A DNA stretch of 64,000 bases from CAZYBC01 sp964645645 (lineage in GTDB: Bacteria; Patescibacteriota; Microgenomatia; UBA1400; PJMF01), in the NCBI GenBank assembly GCA_964645645.1, contig CAZYBC010000001.1, positions 20,894-84,893 of the forward strand. The letters run 5' to 3'. The position numbers and the translations under genes are program-made. Of this stretch, positions 25,990 to 34,357 are shown piece by piece. Below the pieces are notes generated by a model, which saw nothing but the letters and a program-made list of their open reading frames with translations, was not told the DNA's origin and did no database searches. Within the stretch, counting starts at the first letter, position 1. Every line of letters starts with the position of its first letter.

Positions 25990-26619
25990 CTATTCAGCTT
26001 TTTCTAATCTTGCTAAAAGTTTATTGTAAATCAAATAATAAGTTAATGAAGCTACTGGAGCGGTAATCAATAAGCCAATCCCCAAAGCAAACATTCCTGA
26101 TAAGGAAAATAAGGCGATCAATAAATAAAGAACAAATAATTTCCATTTAATACCCTCAGTCATCTTAGCACTCATATCCATGGCTTCTTTAGCTTTCACT
26201 CCTTTGTCAACAATTAACAATAAAGTAAACATATATTTAATTGTCCAGATAATTCCAGGGACAATTAACAAGAAATAACCAAGACAAATCACTAAAGCCA
26301 CTCTAATACTTCCCCAAATATATTTCCATAAATCATGGTAAGTAGAAAAAATTAAGTCTAAATTTACTTCTTTACCGCGAGATAAATAAATTAAAGCCTT
26401 TACCAATCCCATACTCAATACCATGCTAGCTATCCACATAACTACGTTAAAAATAAAATAAAGAAAAGCTGAATCTTCTAGTAAAACTGAAACTGCTGAT
26501 ATTAGAGCAGAAAACATAAAAGAAGCTGAAAATAAACCATAAATTATAGCCCATTTTTTCTTAAAAATTTCCCAGCTTTCTTTAATGGTACTGGAAAAAC
26601 CCAATTCTGGCATCGACAT
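25990..26619 (-). CDS. Hypothetical polytopic membrane protein
   Basis: A 209-residue membrane protein with five to six hydrophobic segments. It starts MSMPELGFSSTIKESWEIFK, the short amphipathic lead seen in DUF975-like and glycerophosphodiester-phosphodiesterase-membrane-domain-like proteins, and has FLLIVPGIIWTIKYMF with the conserved PGI loop. The ATG at 26619 has AAAGGAC 3 nt upstream. The frame is open further upstream to 26793, but that extension has no ribosome-binding site and would run into the promoter for the opposite tRNA. Function unknown. It converges on the terminator at 25945. Confidence 0.75.
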   Translation of the reverse strand: MSMPELGFSSTIKESWEIFKKKWAIIYGLFSASFMFSALISAVSVLLEDSAFLYFIFNVVMWIASMVLSMGLVKALIYLSRGKEVNLDLIFSTYHDLWKYIWGSIRVALVICLGYFLLIVPGIIWTIKYMFTLLLIVDKGVKAKEAMDMSAKMTEGIKWKLFVLYLLIALFSLSGMFALGIGLLITAPVASLTYYLIYNKLLARLEKAE

Positions 26620-26774
26620 GTTGTCCTTTGCTATTTTATAAAATAAAAGCATTAACTTGCTTTCTTTTTTTATTATATATGAAAAAGAATAATAATTTCC
26701 AGATGTTATTCTCAGCATTTTTTTGTATAATTGAAAAGTTAAACCTAAACTTCTCAAAAAGTTAACTAAAAATT

Positions 26775-26783
26775 TGTTACAAT
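26775..26783 (+). promoter_or_regulatory. Extended -10 promoter TGtTACAAT for tRNA-Ser(GCU)
   Basis: A TGnTACAAT element. The transcript would start near 26790, pass through the palindromic repeat copy C and reach the tRNA at 26851. Confidence 0.45.
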
Positions 26784-26806
26784 AGCCAAGCAAATTAAAA
26801 TTTTAA

Positions 26807-26843
26807 TAGACTTACTGCGAAATAAAATTTCGTAGTAAGTCTA
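26807..26843. repeat. Palindromic repeat family, copy C (37 bp)
   Basis: TAGACTTACTGCGAAAT, loop AAA, then ATTTCGTAGTAAGTCTA: an almost perfect 17-bp hairpin with one G-T pair. It is the smallest copy. It sits 7 bp in front of tRNA-Ser(GCU), inside its probable 5' leader. Confidence 0.9.
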
Positions 26844-26850
26844 ATATTAA

Positions 26851-26938
26851 GGAAGCGTCGCATAGTGGCCAATTGCACAGGTTTGCTAAACCTGAGTCCT
26901 TTTGGGCTTCGTGGGTTCGAATCCCACCGCTTCCGCCA
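26851..26938 (+). tRNA. tRNA-Ser(GCU)
   Basis: An 88-nt class II tRNA with encoded CCA. Acceptor GGAAGCG/CGCTTCC, anticodon arm CAGGT-TTGCTAA-ACCTG with anticodon GCU, long variable arm, T-arm GTGGG-TTCGAAT-CCCAC. It reads AGC and AGU. Confidence 0.97.
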
Positions 26939-26942
26939 ATAA

Positions 26943-26969
26943 AAAAACTACCGAAAGGTAGTTTTTTTT
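26943..26969. terminator. Rho-independent terminator behind tRNA-Ser(GCU)
   Basis: AAAAACTACC-GAAA-GGTAGTTTTTTTT. The stem has a GNRA-like tetraloop and runs on both sides, so it can also serve the convergent permease gene. Confidence 0.9.
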
Positions 26970-27001
26970 TGGCAAAAAATGGGTGGATGATAAGACGCTA
27001 A

Positions 27002-27982
27002 TTATAAAATTGCGTTAAATAAATACCCCATAAACATTATGGCTAAGATTGTTATTCCAAAAAAAGCAAAAAGTAATTGCTTTTTCATAAGTTTTGCTAA
27101 CATTAAACCCTCTGGAATAGAAATTGTGACGGTTGCAGTCATAAAGGCAAGTGCTGTCCCCATCGGAACACCTTTATTAATTATTGCCTCAACAATCGGG
27201 ATTACGCCTACAGAATTAGCATAAAGCGGCGCCCCAATTATTACTGCCATTGGTACTACCCACCATTCTTTACTAGACAAATATTTTATTACCAAAATTT
27301 CTGGCACTAAGCCATGAATTAAAGCCCCAATTCCCACCCCTAATACAACATAAGGAAAAACTTTTTTAGTAATTCCCCAAGCTTCGTTAGTCCAATGTTT
27401 AAATAAATCCTTAAATGGAACTGTGGCATTTTCATATTCTGCTTCAATTTGTTTTTTAGATTTAAATTTTAAAAATTCTGGCTGAATATATTTTTCCATC
27501 TTTAATTTTTGAATGACCATACCACCGATTACACTAGCTAATATTCCCACCAAATTATATAAAAGAGTATTTTTTAGTCCAAAAATAGCCGGAAATAAAT
27601 AAAGTGATGATTCATTAACTAATGGCGAACTAATTAAAAAAGTAAAAGTTACACCTAATGGGATGCCTGCTGAAAGAAAACCAATAAAAAGTGGAATAGA
27701 CGAACAAGAACAAAAAGGAGTAACAACACCTAATAATGCAGCTAGCAAATAATCAAAACCATACCAATTTCTTTTAGTTAAAATATCTCTCACTTTCTCT
27801 ATCGGAAAATAATAACGAGTCATAGCCATAATATAATTAATAACAATCAGCAGTAAACTAATTTTGATAAGATCGTAAACAAAAAAATTAACTCCATTAC
27901 CTAAGTATGATCCTTCTTTAATTCCCAACCATTGATATGTGGCCAAATCGGCAAACTGTTGAATAGGAGTAAAGATACTCAT
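27002..27982 (-). CDS. DUF318/ArsP-type permease
   Basis: A 326-residue membrane protein with about eight helices, of the permease family that includes YraQ and the organoarsenical exporter ArsP. The family hallmark is visible: GVVTPFCSCSSIPLFIGFLS with the CSCSS loop near residue 90, then AGIPLGVTFTFLISSPLVNE. The second half-repeat has VIIGAPLYANSVGVIPIVEA and TATVTISIPEGLMLAKLMKK. It starts 3 nt after the thioredoxin-like gene. That pairing is common for this permease family and suggests metal(loid) or thiol-compound transport. The substrate is unproven. It is third and last of the operon at 29322-27002. Confidence 0.85.
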   Translation of the reverse strand: MSIFTPIQQFADLATYQWLGIKEGSYLGNGVNFFVYDLIKISLLLIVINYIMAMTRYYFPIEKVRDILTKRNWYGFDYLLAALLGVVTPFCSCSSIPLFIGFLSAGIPLGVTFTFLISSPLVNESSLYLFPAIFGLKNTLLYNLVGILASVIGGMVIQKLKMEKYIQPEFLKFKSKKQIEAEYENATVPFKDLFKHWTNEAWGITKKVFPYVVLGVGIGALIHGLVPEILVIKYLSSKEWWVVPMAVIIGAPLYANSVGVIPIVEAIINKGVPMGTALAFMTATVTISIPEGLMLAKLMKKQLLFAFFGITILAIMFMGYLFNAIL

Positions 27983-27985
27983 AAT

Positions 27986-28240
27986 TTATTCTTTTACTAA
28001 TTGAGTAATTATTGTTTTAAGTTTATTTAAATCACGATTAAAACCAACCATGGCAATTTTATCATTAATAACTAGAACTGGACTGCTCATCGCGCCTAAT
28101 TCAATAATCCTTTTAGTGCCATCTGTACCGGTTAAATATTCTACCTCTACTTTAATACCTATCTCTGCGACAATTTTTTGAACAGCTTCGTGTAGTTGAG
28201 AACAAGTGGGGCAACCAGAACCTAATACTTGAATTTTCAT
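27986..28240 (-). CDS. Small thioredoxin-fold protein (redox-active disulfide type)
   Basis: An 84-residue protein beginning MKIQVLGSGCPTCSQLHEAV, with the CPTC redox motif at about 10-13, and ending with the cis-proline region MSSPVLVINDKIAMVGF. This matches the short thioredoxin-like proteins encoded beside DUF318 permeases. It likely reduces the permease cysteines or hands it a thiol-bound substrate; that is inference. Gaps of 5 nt upstream and 3 nt downstream place it in one operon with both neighbours. Confidence 0.88.
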   Translation of the reverse strand: MKIQVLGSGCPTCSQLHEAVQKIVAEIGIKVEVEYLTGTDGTKRIIELGAMSSPVLVINDKIAMVGFNRDLNKLKTIITQLVKE

Positions 28241-28245
28241 AAATT

Positions 28246-29322
28246 TTATCTTTCTAAATACCTTTTTAATATTTTTTCTCTTTCCTGCTGAAAAAGTTGT
28301 GCATATTTTTTAATAATTGGATTGCTTGCAAAAGTTACTGAGTCTAATAACTTATGACCAACCTCAGCTATTAAAGCTATCATCGTCATTTGATTATCAG
28401 TCAACTTATCTGAACCAATGTTACTCCAAGCTGGATCTGCTGTAAAAAATTTTTCAACTGGCCCTAGATTTTTATCTTGATCTTTTTGTGGCAACCATTC
28501 TTGAATGGCTAAACGAGTAAACTTTAATTTCAAAGCTATTAACTCAGCCTTTAGATCAGCAGATCCCTCTTTTGGCATTCTTTCTAACCAATGTCCCAAT
28601 TCATGAATTAATACTCCTATTACTTTTGGGTAATCAAATACTTTTCTATTTTGACCATTAGCGTCAAGCTGTATAAATAGTGAACCAAAAGCACTAACTA
28701 AAATTTCAATAATTCCACCATTATTATAATCAATCATGGCTCCAGCATTATCAAGGTTTCCACTACCTGAAAAACTATCCACTAATTTAATCTTGGCTGG
28801 TAAAAAATTGGATAGAATTCCTAAATCAATTAGAATTTCATCAGTAGAAAAATCAAGTTCTAATTCTTTAACAGTTTCTGATTCACATATAATTTGGCAA
28901 TTTTTATTTACTAGCGAAGTAGATTCACTTTCTTTATCGAGCTCTACTGAAGAAGAACTATCTATACCATTGATCAGTAAATCATAGGCAGTCCGAGTTT
29001 GTAAAACAAAACTCAAATTACTGTTACTTATTTGAGTTTGTAAAGCATCCATATATTGAGAAATATTGCACAACATTTTAGCTAATTGTAAATGTTCATA
29101 AAGCACTAAAGCACAGTTCCTATAATTAGCCGGTAAGGCTTGCTGCAATTGTTCTAAAGTCAAATCTGCCATTTCTTCTGGAGTATAAGCTGATTTTTTA
29201 GTTTCAATTCCACAACCAGCTAAAACAGCCGTAGCAGCTGAACCTAAAAACAAAGTCCAGATTAATTTTAATAATTGCCTTCTAGTTATTTTTTTAGGCT
29301 CAACAGTATTAGCTTCTTTCAT
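28246..29322 (-). CDS. Putative Tat-exported lipoprotein with HELGH zinc-protease motif
   Basis: A 358-residue protein. The N-terminus has a twin-arginine-like ITRRQLLKLIW, a hydrophobic run and lipobox AVLAGC, so it is probably an exported lipoprotein. Near residue 235 is VIGVLIHELGHWLERMP with the HExxH zinc-binding signature. A glutamate in EGSADLKAELIALKLKF some 20 residues on could be the third ligand. The rest matches no family I know. It is the first gene of the operon with the thioredoxin-like protein and permease. No tatABC genes are in the window, so Tat export is an inference from the signal only. Confidence 0.65.
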   Translation of the reverse strand: MKEANTVEPKKITRRQLLKLIWTLFLGSAATAVLAGCGIETKKSAYTPEEMADLTLEQLQQALPANYRNCALVLYEHLQLAKMLCNISQYMDALQTQISNSNLSFVLQTRTAYDLLINGIDSSSSVELDKESESTSLVNKNCQIICESETVKELELDFSTDEILIDLGILSNFLPAKIKLVDSFSGSGNLDNAGAMIDYNNGGIIEILVSAFGSLFIQLDANGQNRKVFDYPKVIGVLIHELGHWLERMPKEGSADLKAELIALKLKFTRLAIQEWLPQKDQDKNLGPVEKFFTADPAWSNIGSDKLTDNQMTMIALIAEVGHKLLDSVTFASNPIIKKYAQLFQQEREKILKRYLER

Positions 29323-29431
29323 CTTATCTATTAAATAACTTTTTAAAAAGGTCTGTCAAAAGGGAAATACATTTAATAATATTCTGTTATATAATAGATA
29401 TGTTTCTGCCCAAATCCCAAAAGGGAAACAA

Positions 29432-30499
29432 ATGACCAGAACTTTTAGTATCATTATTATTTTTCATAATGAACAAGCTGGCTTAAAAAATTGCCTCCTA
29501 TCTGTTTTAAAACAAAATTACCCTCAAAATAAATATCAAATAATTTTAGTAAATGATTCTTCTAAAGATAATTCTGTTAAAACTATTCAAACTCTGCTTC
29601 AAGAACCAAATATTTCATTAATTAACTCCGATAAACCTTTAGGTATTTCTACTGCTAGAAATCTTGCTATTAAAAAGGCCAAAGGAGAAATTTTATTTTT
29701 TATAGATGCTCATATCTATTTACAAAGAAATACTCTTTCAATAATTAATCAAAAATTAAATCAATATCCTCAAATTTCTGGAGTCTGTGGACAATATTCT
29801 GCTAAAGAAAAAAATGACTATAATGTTATTAGAGATTTACGAAGAATAATCAATTTTAAAAAAGCCGAGCAAGATTTTATTATTGATTTAGAAAATTTTA
29901 CTACTTTTTCTATAGCCGTAGGCGCATATAAAAAAGAAGTTTTTAAAAATAATTTTTTCCCAGATCATTTTGAAAATAGTGCTGGAGAAGATGTTTATGT
30001 GCAATTAAAAGCTCATCATAATGGACACAAATTTCTTTATACCTCAGATATATCTGCATATCATGACGCAAAATTAAGTTTAAAAAAATTATTGACTAAA
30101 TTAACTCAAGAGATAAAAGGCACTATTAATATAATTATTCATTCTATTGAAAATAATGATCACTTTAACTTACCTTTCTTGGAACATTTTTTAGATTATC
30201 CAATTTTAATTTATGTATTTTTAATTTCCTTTTTATTAACTAAAAATATTTATTTAGGAATAATTTTTTTATTAGCCTTTATCATTAGATACAGTAAAAC
30301 TGTACAAGCAATAAAAATTAAACCACAGTTTTTTATTCAATATTTAATTTTTTTAATTATTAAAGATTTTTTACAATTTATTGCTTTAACAACTCTATTA
30401 TTCAATAAAAATGCAAAAATCTTTAACTATCTAATTACTATTAAAAAAAATCAATTAAAAAATTATTTTAAAATCTTACCATGTGTAAGTAGAAGATAA
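29432..30499 (+). CDS. Glycosyltransferase family 2
   Basis: A 355-residue GT2 enzyme. It starts FSIIIIFHNEQAGLKNCLLS, has IILVNDSSKDNS, GISTARNLAIKKAKGEILFF and a DAH in place of DxD (FIDAHIYL). The catalytic-base region is SAGEDVYVQLKAHHNG. Hydrophobic segments at about 248-290 and 300-325 suggest membrane association. Ribosome-binding site AAGGG is 8 nt before the ATG. An 11-codon frame (29400-29435, begins MFLPKSQ) ends on the ATGA of this start and could couple translation. It heads the cluster with the radical SAM gene. Confidence 0.87.
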   Translation: MTRTFSIIIIFHNEQAGLKNCLLSVLKQNYPQNKYQIILVNDSSKDNSVKTIQTLLQEPNISLINSDKPLGISTARNLAIKKAKGEILFFIDAHIYLQRNTLSIINQKLNQYPQISGVCGQYSAKEKNDYNVIRDLRRIINFKKAEQDFIIDLENFTTFSIAVGAYKKEVFKNNFFPDHFENSAGEDVYVQLKAHHNGHKFLYTSDISAYHDAKLSLKKLLTKLTQEIKGTINIIIHSIENNDHFNLPFLEHFLDYPILIYVFLISFLLTKNIYLGIIFLLAFIIRYSKTVQAIKIKPQFFIQYLIFLIIKDFLQFIALTTLLFNKNAKIFNYLITIKKNQLKNYFKILPCVSRR

Positions 30500-30509
30500 A
30501 TAAAAAAAT

Positions 30510-31676
30510 ATGTTAAAGAAAAAAATAGACTATACTAATCCTGGACATCTTAAACTTTGTATTCTTTCAGAAGGAATTAATGTCCAAGCAATTAAAACTT
30601 ACCAAAAAATTCAATTTGCAGAAAATACTTATCAGTATGGCAATGGTAATAAATTAGATGAAATTAAATCAAAATATCCGGCCTATCTAATTTTAGCTGA
30701 TGAAACTAATGTTGGGCTTAATTATAATAAAACTTCTCCTTGGTCATTAACTTATCAAGATAAAACTAAAAAATTATTATTAACTTATCAAGATAAAATT
30801 ATTACAGAAGCTTGGCTTTCTCCACAACCTAATTTTTATTGTAAAAAATTAAGTAATGGTCAAGATATTACCAGTGTTTTAGGCCTTTATGGTCTCCATT
30901 GCTTAACCTTTTTTGTCAGAGGTTGGTGTATGTTTATTAATAAAAATCAAGCCTGCCAATTTTGTTCTTTAGGTTTAGCCAGAAAAGAAGTTGGTAAAAA
31001 GAATGTTTTAACAACCACCCCACAATTAGCTAAAGAAGCATTAAAGATTGCTTTAGCTAGTGATAAAAACATTGTTGAATATATCAACTATAGTTCTGGT
31101 ACTTATCCAGATTTTGATAAAGGTATAGAAGACCAATATTTAATCTTAAAAGAAATTAAAGATATTCTACCTAAAGATAAATATATTAAACAACACATGT
31201 TAACTTTCCCTCCAGCTAATAAAAAATGGATTGAAAAATTATTCGAAGCTGGTTTAGGAAGCTTAAATTATTCACTAGAAATCTTTGACCGTGATTTGTT
31301 TGCTAAAATTTGTCCAGGAAAAAATAATTTTTTTGGTTATGATCGTTTTATTCAATCATTTAAAGAAGCTGTTGAGATTTTTGGCAAAGGAAAAATGTAT
31401 GTTAATTTTGTTGGAGGACTAGAACCTTTAGAATCTTTATTAACTGGCATTAATTATTTTGCTGACTTGGGTATCGCGTCTTCAATTAATGTCTTTCATC
31501 CAGATAAAGGCACTCCATTAGAAAATCATCCTAAACCTTCAATTGAATATTTATTTGCCATGGTAGAAGAAATGCATCGTATTTATAAAAAGCATCATTT
31601 CACTTGTATTTATCCAAAAGGAGGAACTAGAAATTCTTTAGATACTGAGGTTTGGAAAGGATATTTTGCTAACTAA
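30510..31676 (+). CDS. Radical SAM protein with CX8CX2C cluster motif
   Basis: A 388-residue protein. The cysteines FVRGWCMFINKNQACQFCSL near 139-152 give the spacing C-x8-C-x2-C rather than the usual C-x3-C-x2-C, closer to the Elp3 type. This would hold a 4Fe-4S cluster that cleaves S-adenosylmethionine. Downstream barrel segments are visible: VEYINYSSGTYPDF, LGSLNYSLEIFDRDLF, MYVNFVGGLEPLESLL and SSINVFHPDKGTPLENHP. The N-terminal 120 residues are a separate domain. The reaction is unknown. The TTG start of the next gene overlaps its stop, so the two are coupled. I cannot match it to a named radical SAM subfamily. Confidence 0.8.
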   Translation: MLKKKIDYTNPGHLKLCILSEGINVQAIKTYQKIQFAENTYQYGNGNKLDEIKSKYPAYLILADETNVGLNYNKTSPWSLTYQDKTKKLLLTYQDKIITEAWLSPQPNFYCKKLSNGQDITSVLGLYGLHCLTFFVRGWCMFINKNQACQFCSLGLARKEVGKKNVLTTTPQLAKEALKIALASDKNIVEYINYSSGTYPDFDKGIEDQYLILKEIKDILPKDKYIKQHMLTFPPANKKWIEKLFEAGLGSLNYSLEIFDRDLFAKICPGKNNFFGYDRFIQSFKEAVEIFGKGKMYVNFVGGLEPLESLLTGINYFADLGIASSINVFHPDKGTPLENHPKPSIEYLFAMVEEMHRIYKKHHFTCIYPKGGTRNSLDTEVWKGYFAN

Positions 31677-32667
31677 TCAACAAATTATTAACCAGCTAAA
31701 GAATAGAATAAACTCTTTAAAAAAAATTCAATTAAATGATTATTATGATCAATTACAAAAAAAAATTCCTTTAGAAGAATTAATTTTTAAAATTATTACT
31801 TCTTCCAAATTTAGAAAATGGGCAATTAATCAAGAAGTTAAAGATAAAATAAAAGAAGCAATTAAATTAAATATAGAAAAAAATGAACCGATAAAAATTT
31901 CCTTTACTTTTGGTGGTTATAAGTTATGGAGAATTCCTTCTTATCCATTGGCAGATTGGGCAGAATTTTTTGCCTTACTTTTTTATTATGATTGGTTAAA
32001 ATTAATCACCATTTTTTATAAACCAGGTATAATTTTTAATTTTTATTCTGATGATGTAATTGTTAACCAAATAAACAATGTTCCAAATTCAGACATCAAA
32101 AAATATATTAGTTCTTTTGAAGAATTACTTGATTTCATTAACTCAAAAATAATGAGAAACTTTAAATTTAAACTTATCAGAATTAAAAATATTTACTCAT
32201 CGTTAGAATTCAATCAAGAGTTATTAAAAAATCTAAATCAAATCAAAGAATTAAAACTTCAACCTACAAATAATGAACTAAAAGCTACTCAATTAAATTA
32301 TAAATTTAATAATCAAAATCTTGTTGATCAAAAAAAACGATTTTTATTATTACAATCATTTGAACTGCATGCAGCTTATAGAAATTTAAGTAAAAGAAAA
32401 CAGATCTGTAAAACCACTGATCAAATTATTGTTTATGCTGATCATTTTCCTACGGCAATTGGATTAGGGACTACTAAGGATTCTATTACTAAATTTTGGA
32501 TTGGCACTGGTATAATTCAAGCTAATCAAAAAAATATTCAATATACAATTTATTCACCAGTAACTTATAAAGAAAAAGTTAATTTTATAACTGAAATCAA
32601 AACAAATTTAATTAATTTAAAAAATCCAAATTTTTCTAAATTATTAATTTTAAGAAAGGAAAAATAA
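31666..32667 (+). CDS. Uncharacterised protein, possibly related to isocyanide synthases (DIT1/PvcA)
   Basis: A 333-residue soluble protein that I do not recognise with confidence. The stretch at about 76-155 reads ISFTFGGYKLWRIPSYPLAD, WAEFFALLFYYDWLKLI, YKPGIIFNFYSDDVIV and VPNSDIKKYISSFEELL. The order K..P..AD.AE, Y.PG, SDd and D..Y recalls the DIT1/PvcA family that makes isonitriles. The similarity is weak and only by eye. The start is TTG at 31666 with AAAGG 5 nt upstream; it overlaps the radical SAM stop. A conserved-looking late motif is IIVYADHFPTAIGLGTTKDS. It probably acts with the radical SAM enzyme. Confidence 0.55.
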   Translation: MLTNQQIINQLKNRINSLKKIQLNDYYDQLQKKIPLEELIFKIITSSKFRKWAINQEVKDKIKEAIKLNIEKNEPIKISFTFGGYKLWRIPSYPLADWAEFFALLFYYDWLKLITIFYKPGIIFNFYSDDVIVNQINNVPNSDIKKYISSFEELLDFINSKIMRNFKFKLIRIKNIYSSLEFNQELLKNLNQIKELKLQPTNNELKATQLNYKFNNQNLVDQKKRFLLLQSFELHAAYRNLSKRKQICKTTDQIIVYADHFPTAIGLGTTKDSITKFWIGTGIIQANQKNIQYTIYSPVTYKEKVNFITEIKTNLINLKNPNFSKLLILRKEK

Positions 32668-32669
32668 AT

Positions 32670-32855
32670 ATGAAAACTATAGAAGATGGCAAAAATGCTT
32701 ATATTCATCAATCTGATGGATTACTAGAATGGGTTAAACAACAAGCTAAACAAAGAAGGCAAGCTAGACAAGAACGAAAAAAAAGACAAGCCGAAAGAGA
32801 TGAAGCGAACCAAACTAAAGAAAGAGCAAAAGCTCAACATCATAAAATAGATTAA
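32670..32855 (+). CDS. Small charged protein in the radical SAM cluster
   Basis: A 61-residue protein beginning 2 nt after the previous stop, with AAAGGA 10 nt upstream. Residues 1-22 are mixed (MKTIEDGKNAYIHQSDGLLE). The rest is almost only Lys, Arg, Gln, Glu and Ala (QQAKQRRQARQERKKRQ and so on), a likely single helix. It could be a nucleic-acid-binding or scaffolding helix. A precursor peptide for the radical SAM enzyme is possible, but no cysteine, leader-like or repeat core is visible. It ends before a strong terminator. Function unknown. Confidence 0.55.
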   Translation: MKTIEDGKNAYIHQSDGLLEWVKQQAKQRRQARQERKKRQAERDEANQTKERAKAQHHKID

Positions 32856-32902
32856 GAATTTTTCAAAGTATCTATACTTAGATGCTGATCTCTCTAGCTA
32901 TC

Positions 32903-32931
32903 AAAAGCGCCAATACATTTGGCGCTTTTTT
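32903..32931 (+). terminator. Rho-independent terminator
   Basis: AAAAGCGCCAA-TACA-TTTGGCGCTTTTTT closes the GT2/radical SAM unit before the MFS promoter. Confidence 0.92.
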
Positions 32932-32932
32932 G

Positions 32933-32941
32933 TGCTATAAT
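32933..32941 (+). promoter_or_regulatory. Extended -10 promoter TGcTATAAT for MFS gene
   Basis: A perfect TATAAT with TG one base upstream, right behind the terminator T-run. The leader to the ATG at 33071 is about 120 nt and contains a small hairpin TCAAAGC-TTT-GCTTTGA. No riboswitch class is recognised in it. Confidence 0.6.
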
Positions 32942-33070
32942 ATTTAGTCTCGGCCACATTCCACGTATTGAGAGAAAAGGTATCAAATTTCAAGTTTCCT
33001 CTTAATCTTATTTATCAAAGCTTTGCTTTGAAATTATTGTTATTGGTTAACCCCAAACAAGGAGGTCAAA

Positions 33071-34357
33071 ATGCTATTTAATCTAAGCACAACCTACCGG
33101 TCTAAGAGTAACTTTTATGAACACAATCTAAAATATATTAAGTGGTTGGAGTTAGCTGGTTCATTGATGTTTTTAATCCCAGTTTGGGTAAATTTTGAAT
33201 TGCGTTATCTCAATTTAGCTCAATTAGCTATCATTGAAGCGGCAATTTCATTTACTCAATTAATTTTAGAATTACCTACTGGCGCTTTAGCGGATTTATT
33301 AGGTAGAAAAAAAACTATTACTTTTGGCTATTTATTGCATGCCACTGGTTTTTTATTTTTCTGGTCTGCCAAAACTTTTAATGGTTTTTTATTTAGTTCA
33401 CTGTTTTTTGGCTTTGGTGAAGCATTAATTAGTGGCGCTAAAGAAGCTTTAGTATTTGATACATTAAAACAAGCTCATCAAGAAAAAACTTTTACCAAAT
33501 TAATGAACTTTTTACAAAAGCGGTTTTATTGGGGAATGGCAATTGCTACTTTAATTGGTGGATTAACTTATCAAATTAATATTCATTTGCCACTTTTCTT
33601 AAATATTTTAGCAATTTTAACTTGCGCCTATTTTGCTTCTCAATTACGTGAACCAATTTTGGATAGTGAAAAATTTACTTTAGCTATTTATCTTAAACAA
33701 ACTAAGCAAGGTTTTAGTGAATTATTTAAAACACCTAAATCTCGTCGCATTTCTTTTTACTACATTTTATTAGCCGCAGTGAGTTGGCCAATGGTAATTA
33801 GTTTAAAAAATATTGCCATGAGTAAAGTGGGTTTAACGGAATTACAAATTGGTTTAATTTTACCAGTGATGAATTTATTAAATGTTTACTTTTTTCATTT
33901 TATGTTAAAAAAGCAAGCCTTTAAAAATTTGCCTGCAACTTTTATTGCTTTAGCTTTGGTAGCTGGTCTAAGTTGGTTGGGGTTAGCAGCTAACTTTTCT
34001 ATTTTCATGGTTTTAATCGTAGCCTTTACCTTGTCATTTATTTCTAGTTGCCGCTGGAATGTTATTGGGGAATTAACTAATAGTTGTTATTCTAGTAAAA
34101 ATCGAGCCACTGCTATTTCTACTTTAAGCATGATTATTGGCTTAAGTTATGGCAGCGTGATGATTTTATTTAGTATTTTCAGTAATTCAACAATTAATCC
34201 TGTGATTTTAATTGCTTTATTTATGGCCGGTTTAGCTGGCATAGTTTTACTACCTTTAGCAATTAATTTAAGCAATAACTTAGCTAACAAAAAAATCAAT
34301 TTTGAACCTCAAATAGAAAATCCTTTAGAAAAAAGTATTAGCCTTACTGCAAAATAA
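33071..34357 (+). CDS. MFS transporter
   Basis: A 428-residue major facilitator protein with about 12 hydrophobic segments. After helix 2 comes the family loop ADLLGRKKTITFGYLLHATG, matching the GxLaDrxGRkk signature. It is probably a drug or metabolite exporter; the substrate is unknown. It has a strong AAGGAGG ribosome-binding site 6 nt before the ATG and its own extended -10 promoter. The last codons are odd. From position 34339 the palindromic repeat copy D begins, and its first bases encode S-L-T-A-K and the TAA stop. The original C-terminus was therefore replaced or extended by the repeat. It lies just behind the radical SAM cluster and may export its product. Confidence 0.9.
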   Translation: MLFNLSTTYRSKSNFYEHNLKYIKWLELAGSLMFLIPVWVNFELRYLNLAQLAIIEAAISFTQLILELPTGALADLLGRKKTITFGYLLHATGFLFFWSAKTFNGFLFSSLFFGFGEALISGAKEALVFDTLKQAHQEKTFTKLMNFLQKRFYWGMAIATLIGGLTYQINIHLPLFLNILAILTCAYFASQLREPILDSEKFTLAIYLKQTKQGFSELFKTPKSRRISFYYILLAAVSWPMVISLKNIAMSKVGLTELQIGLILPVMNLLNVYFFHFMLKKQAFKNLPATFIALALVAGLSWLGLAANFSIFMVLIVAFTLSFISSCRWNVIGELTNSCYSSKNRATAISTLSMIIGLSYGSVMILFSIFSNSTINPVILIALFMAGLAGIVLLPLAINLSNNLANKKINFEPQIENPLEKSISLTAK

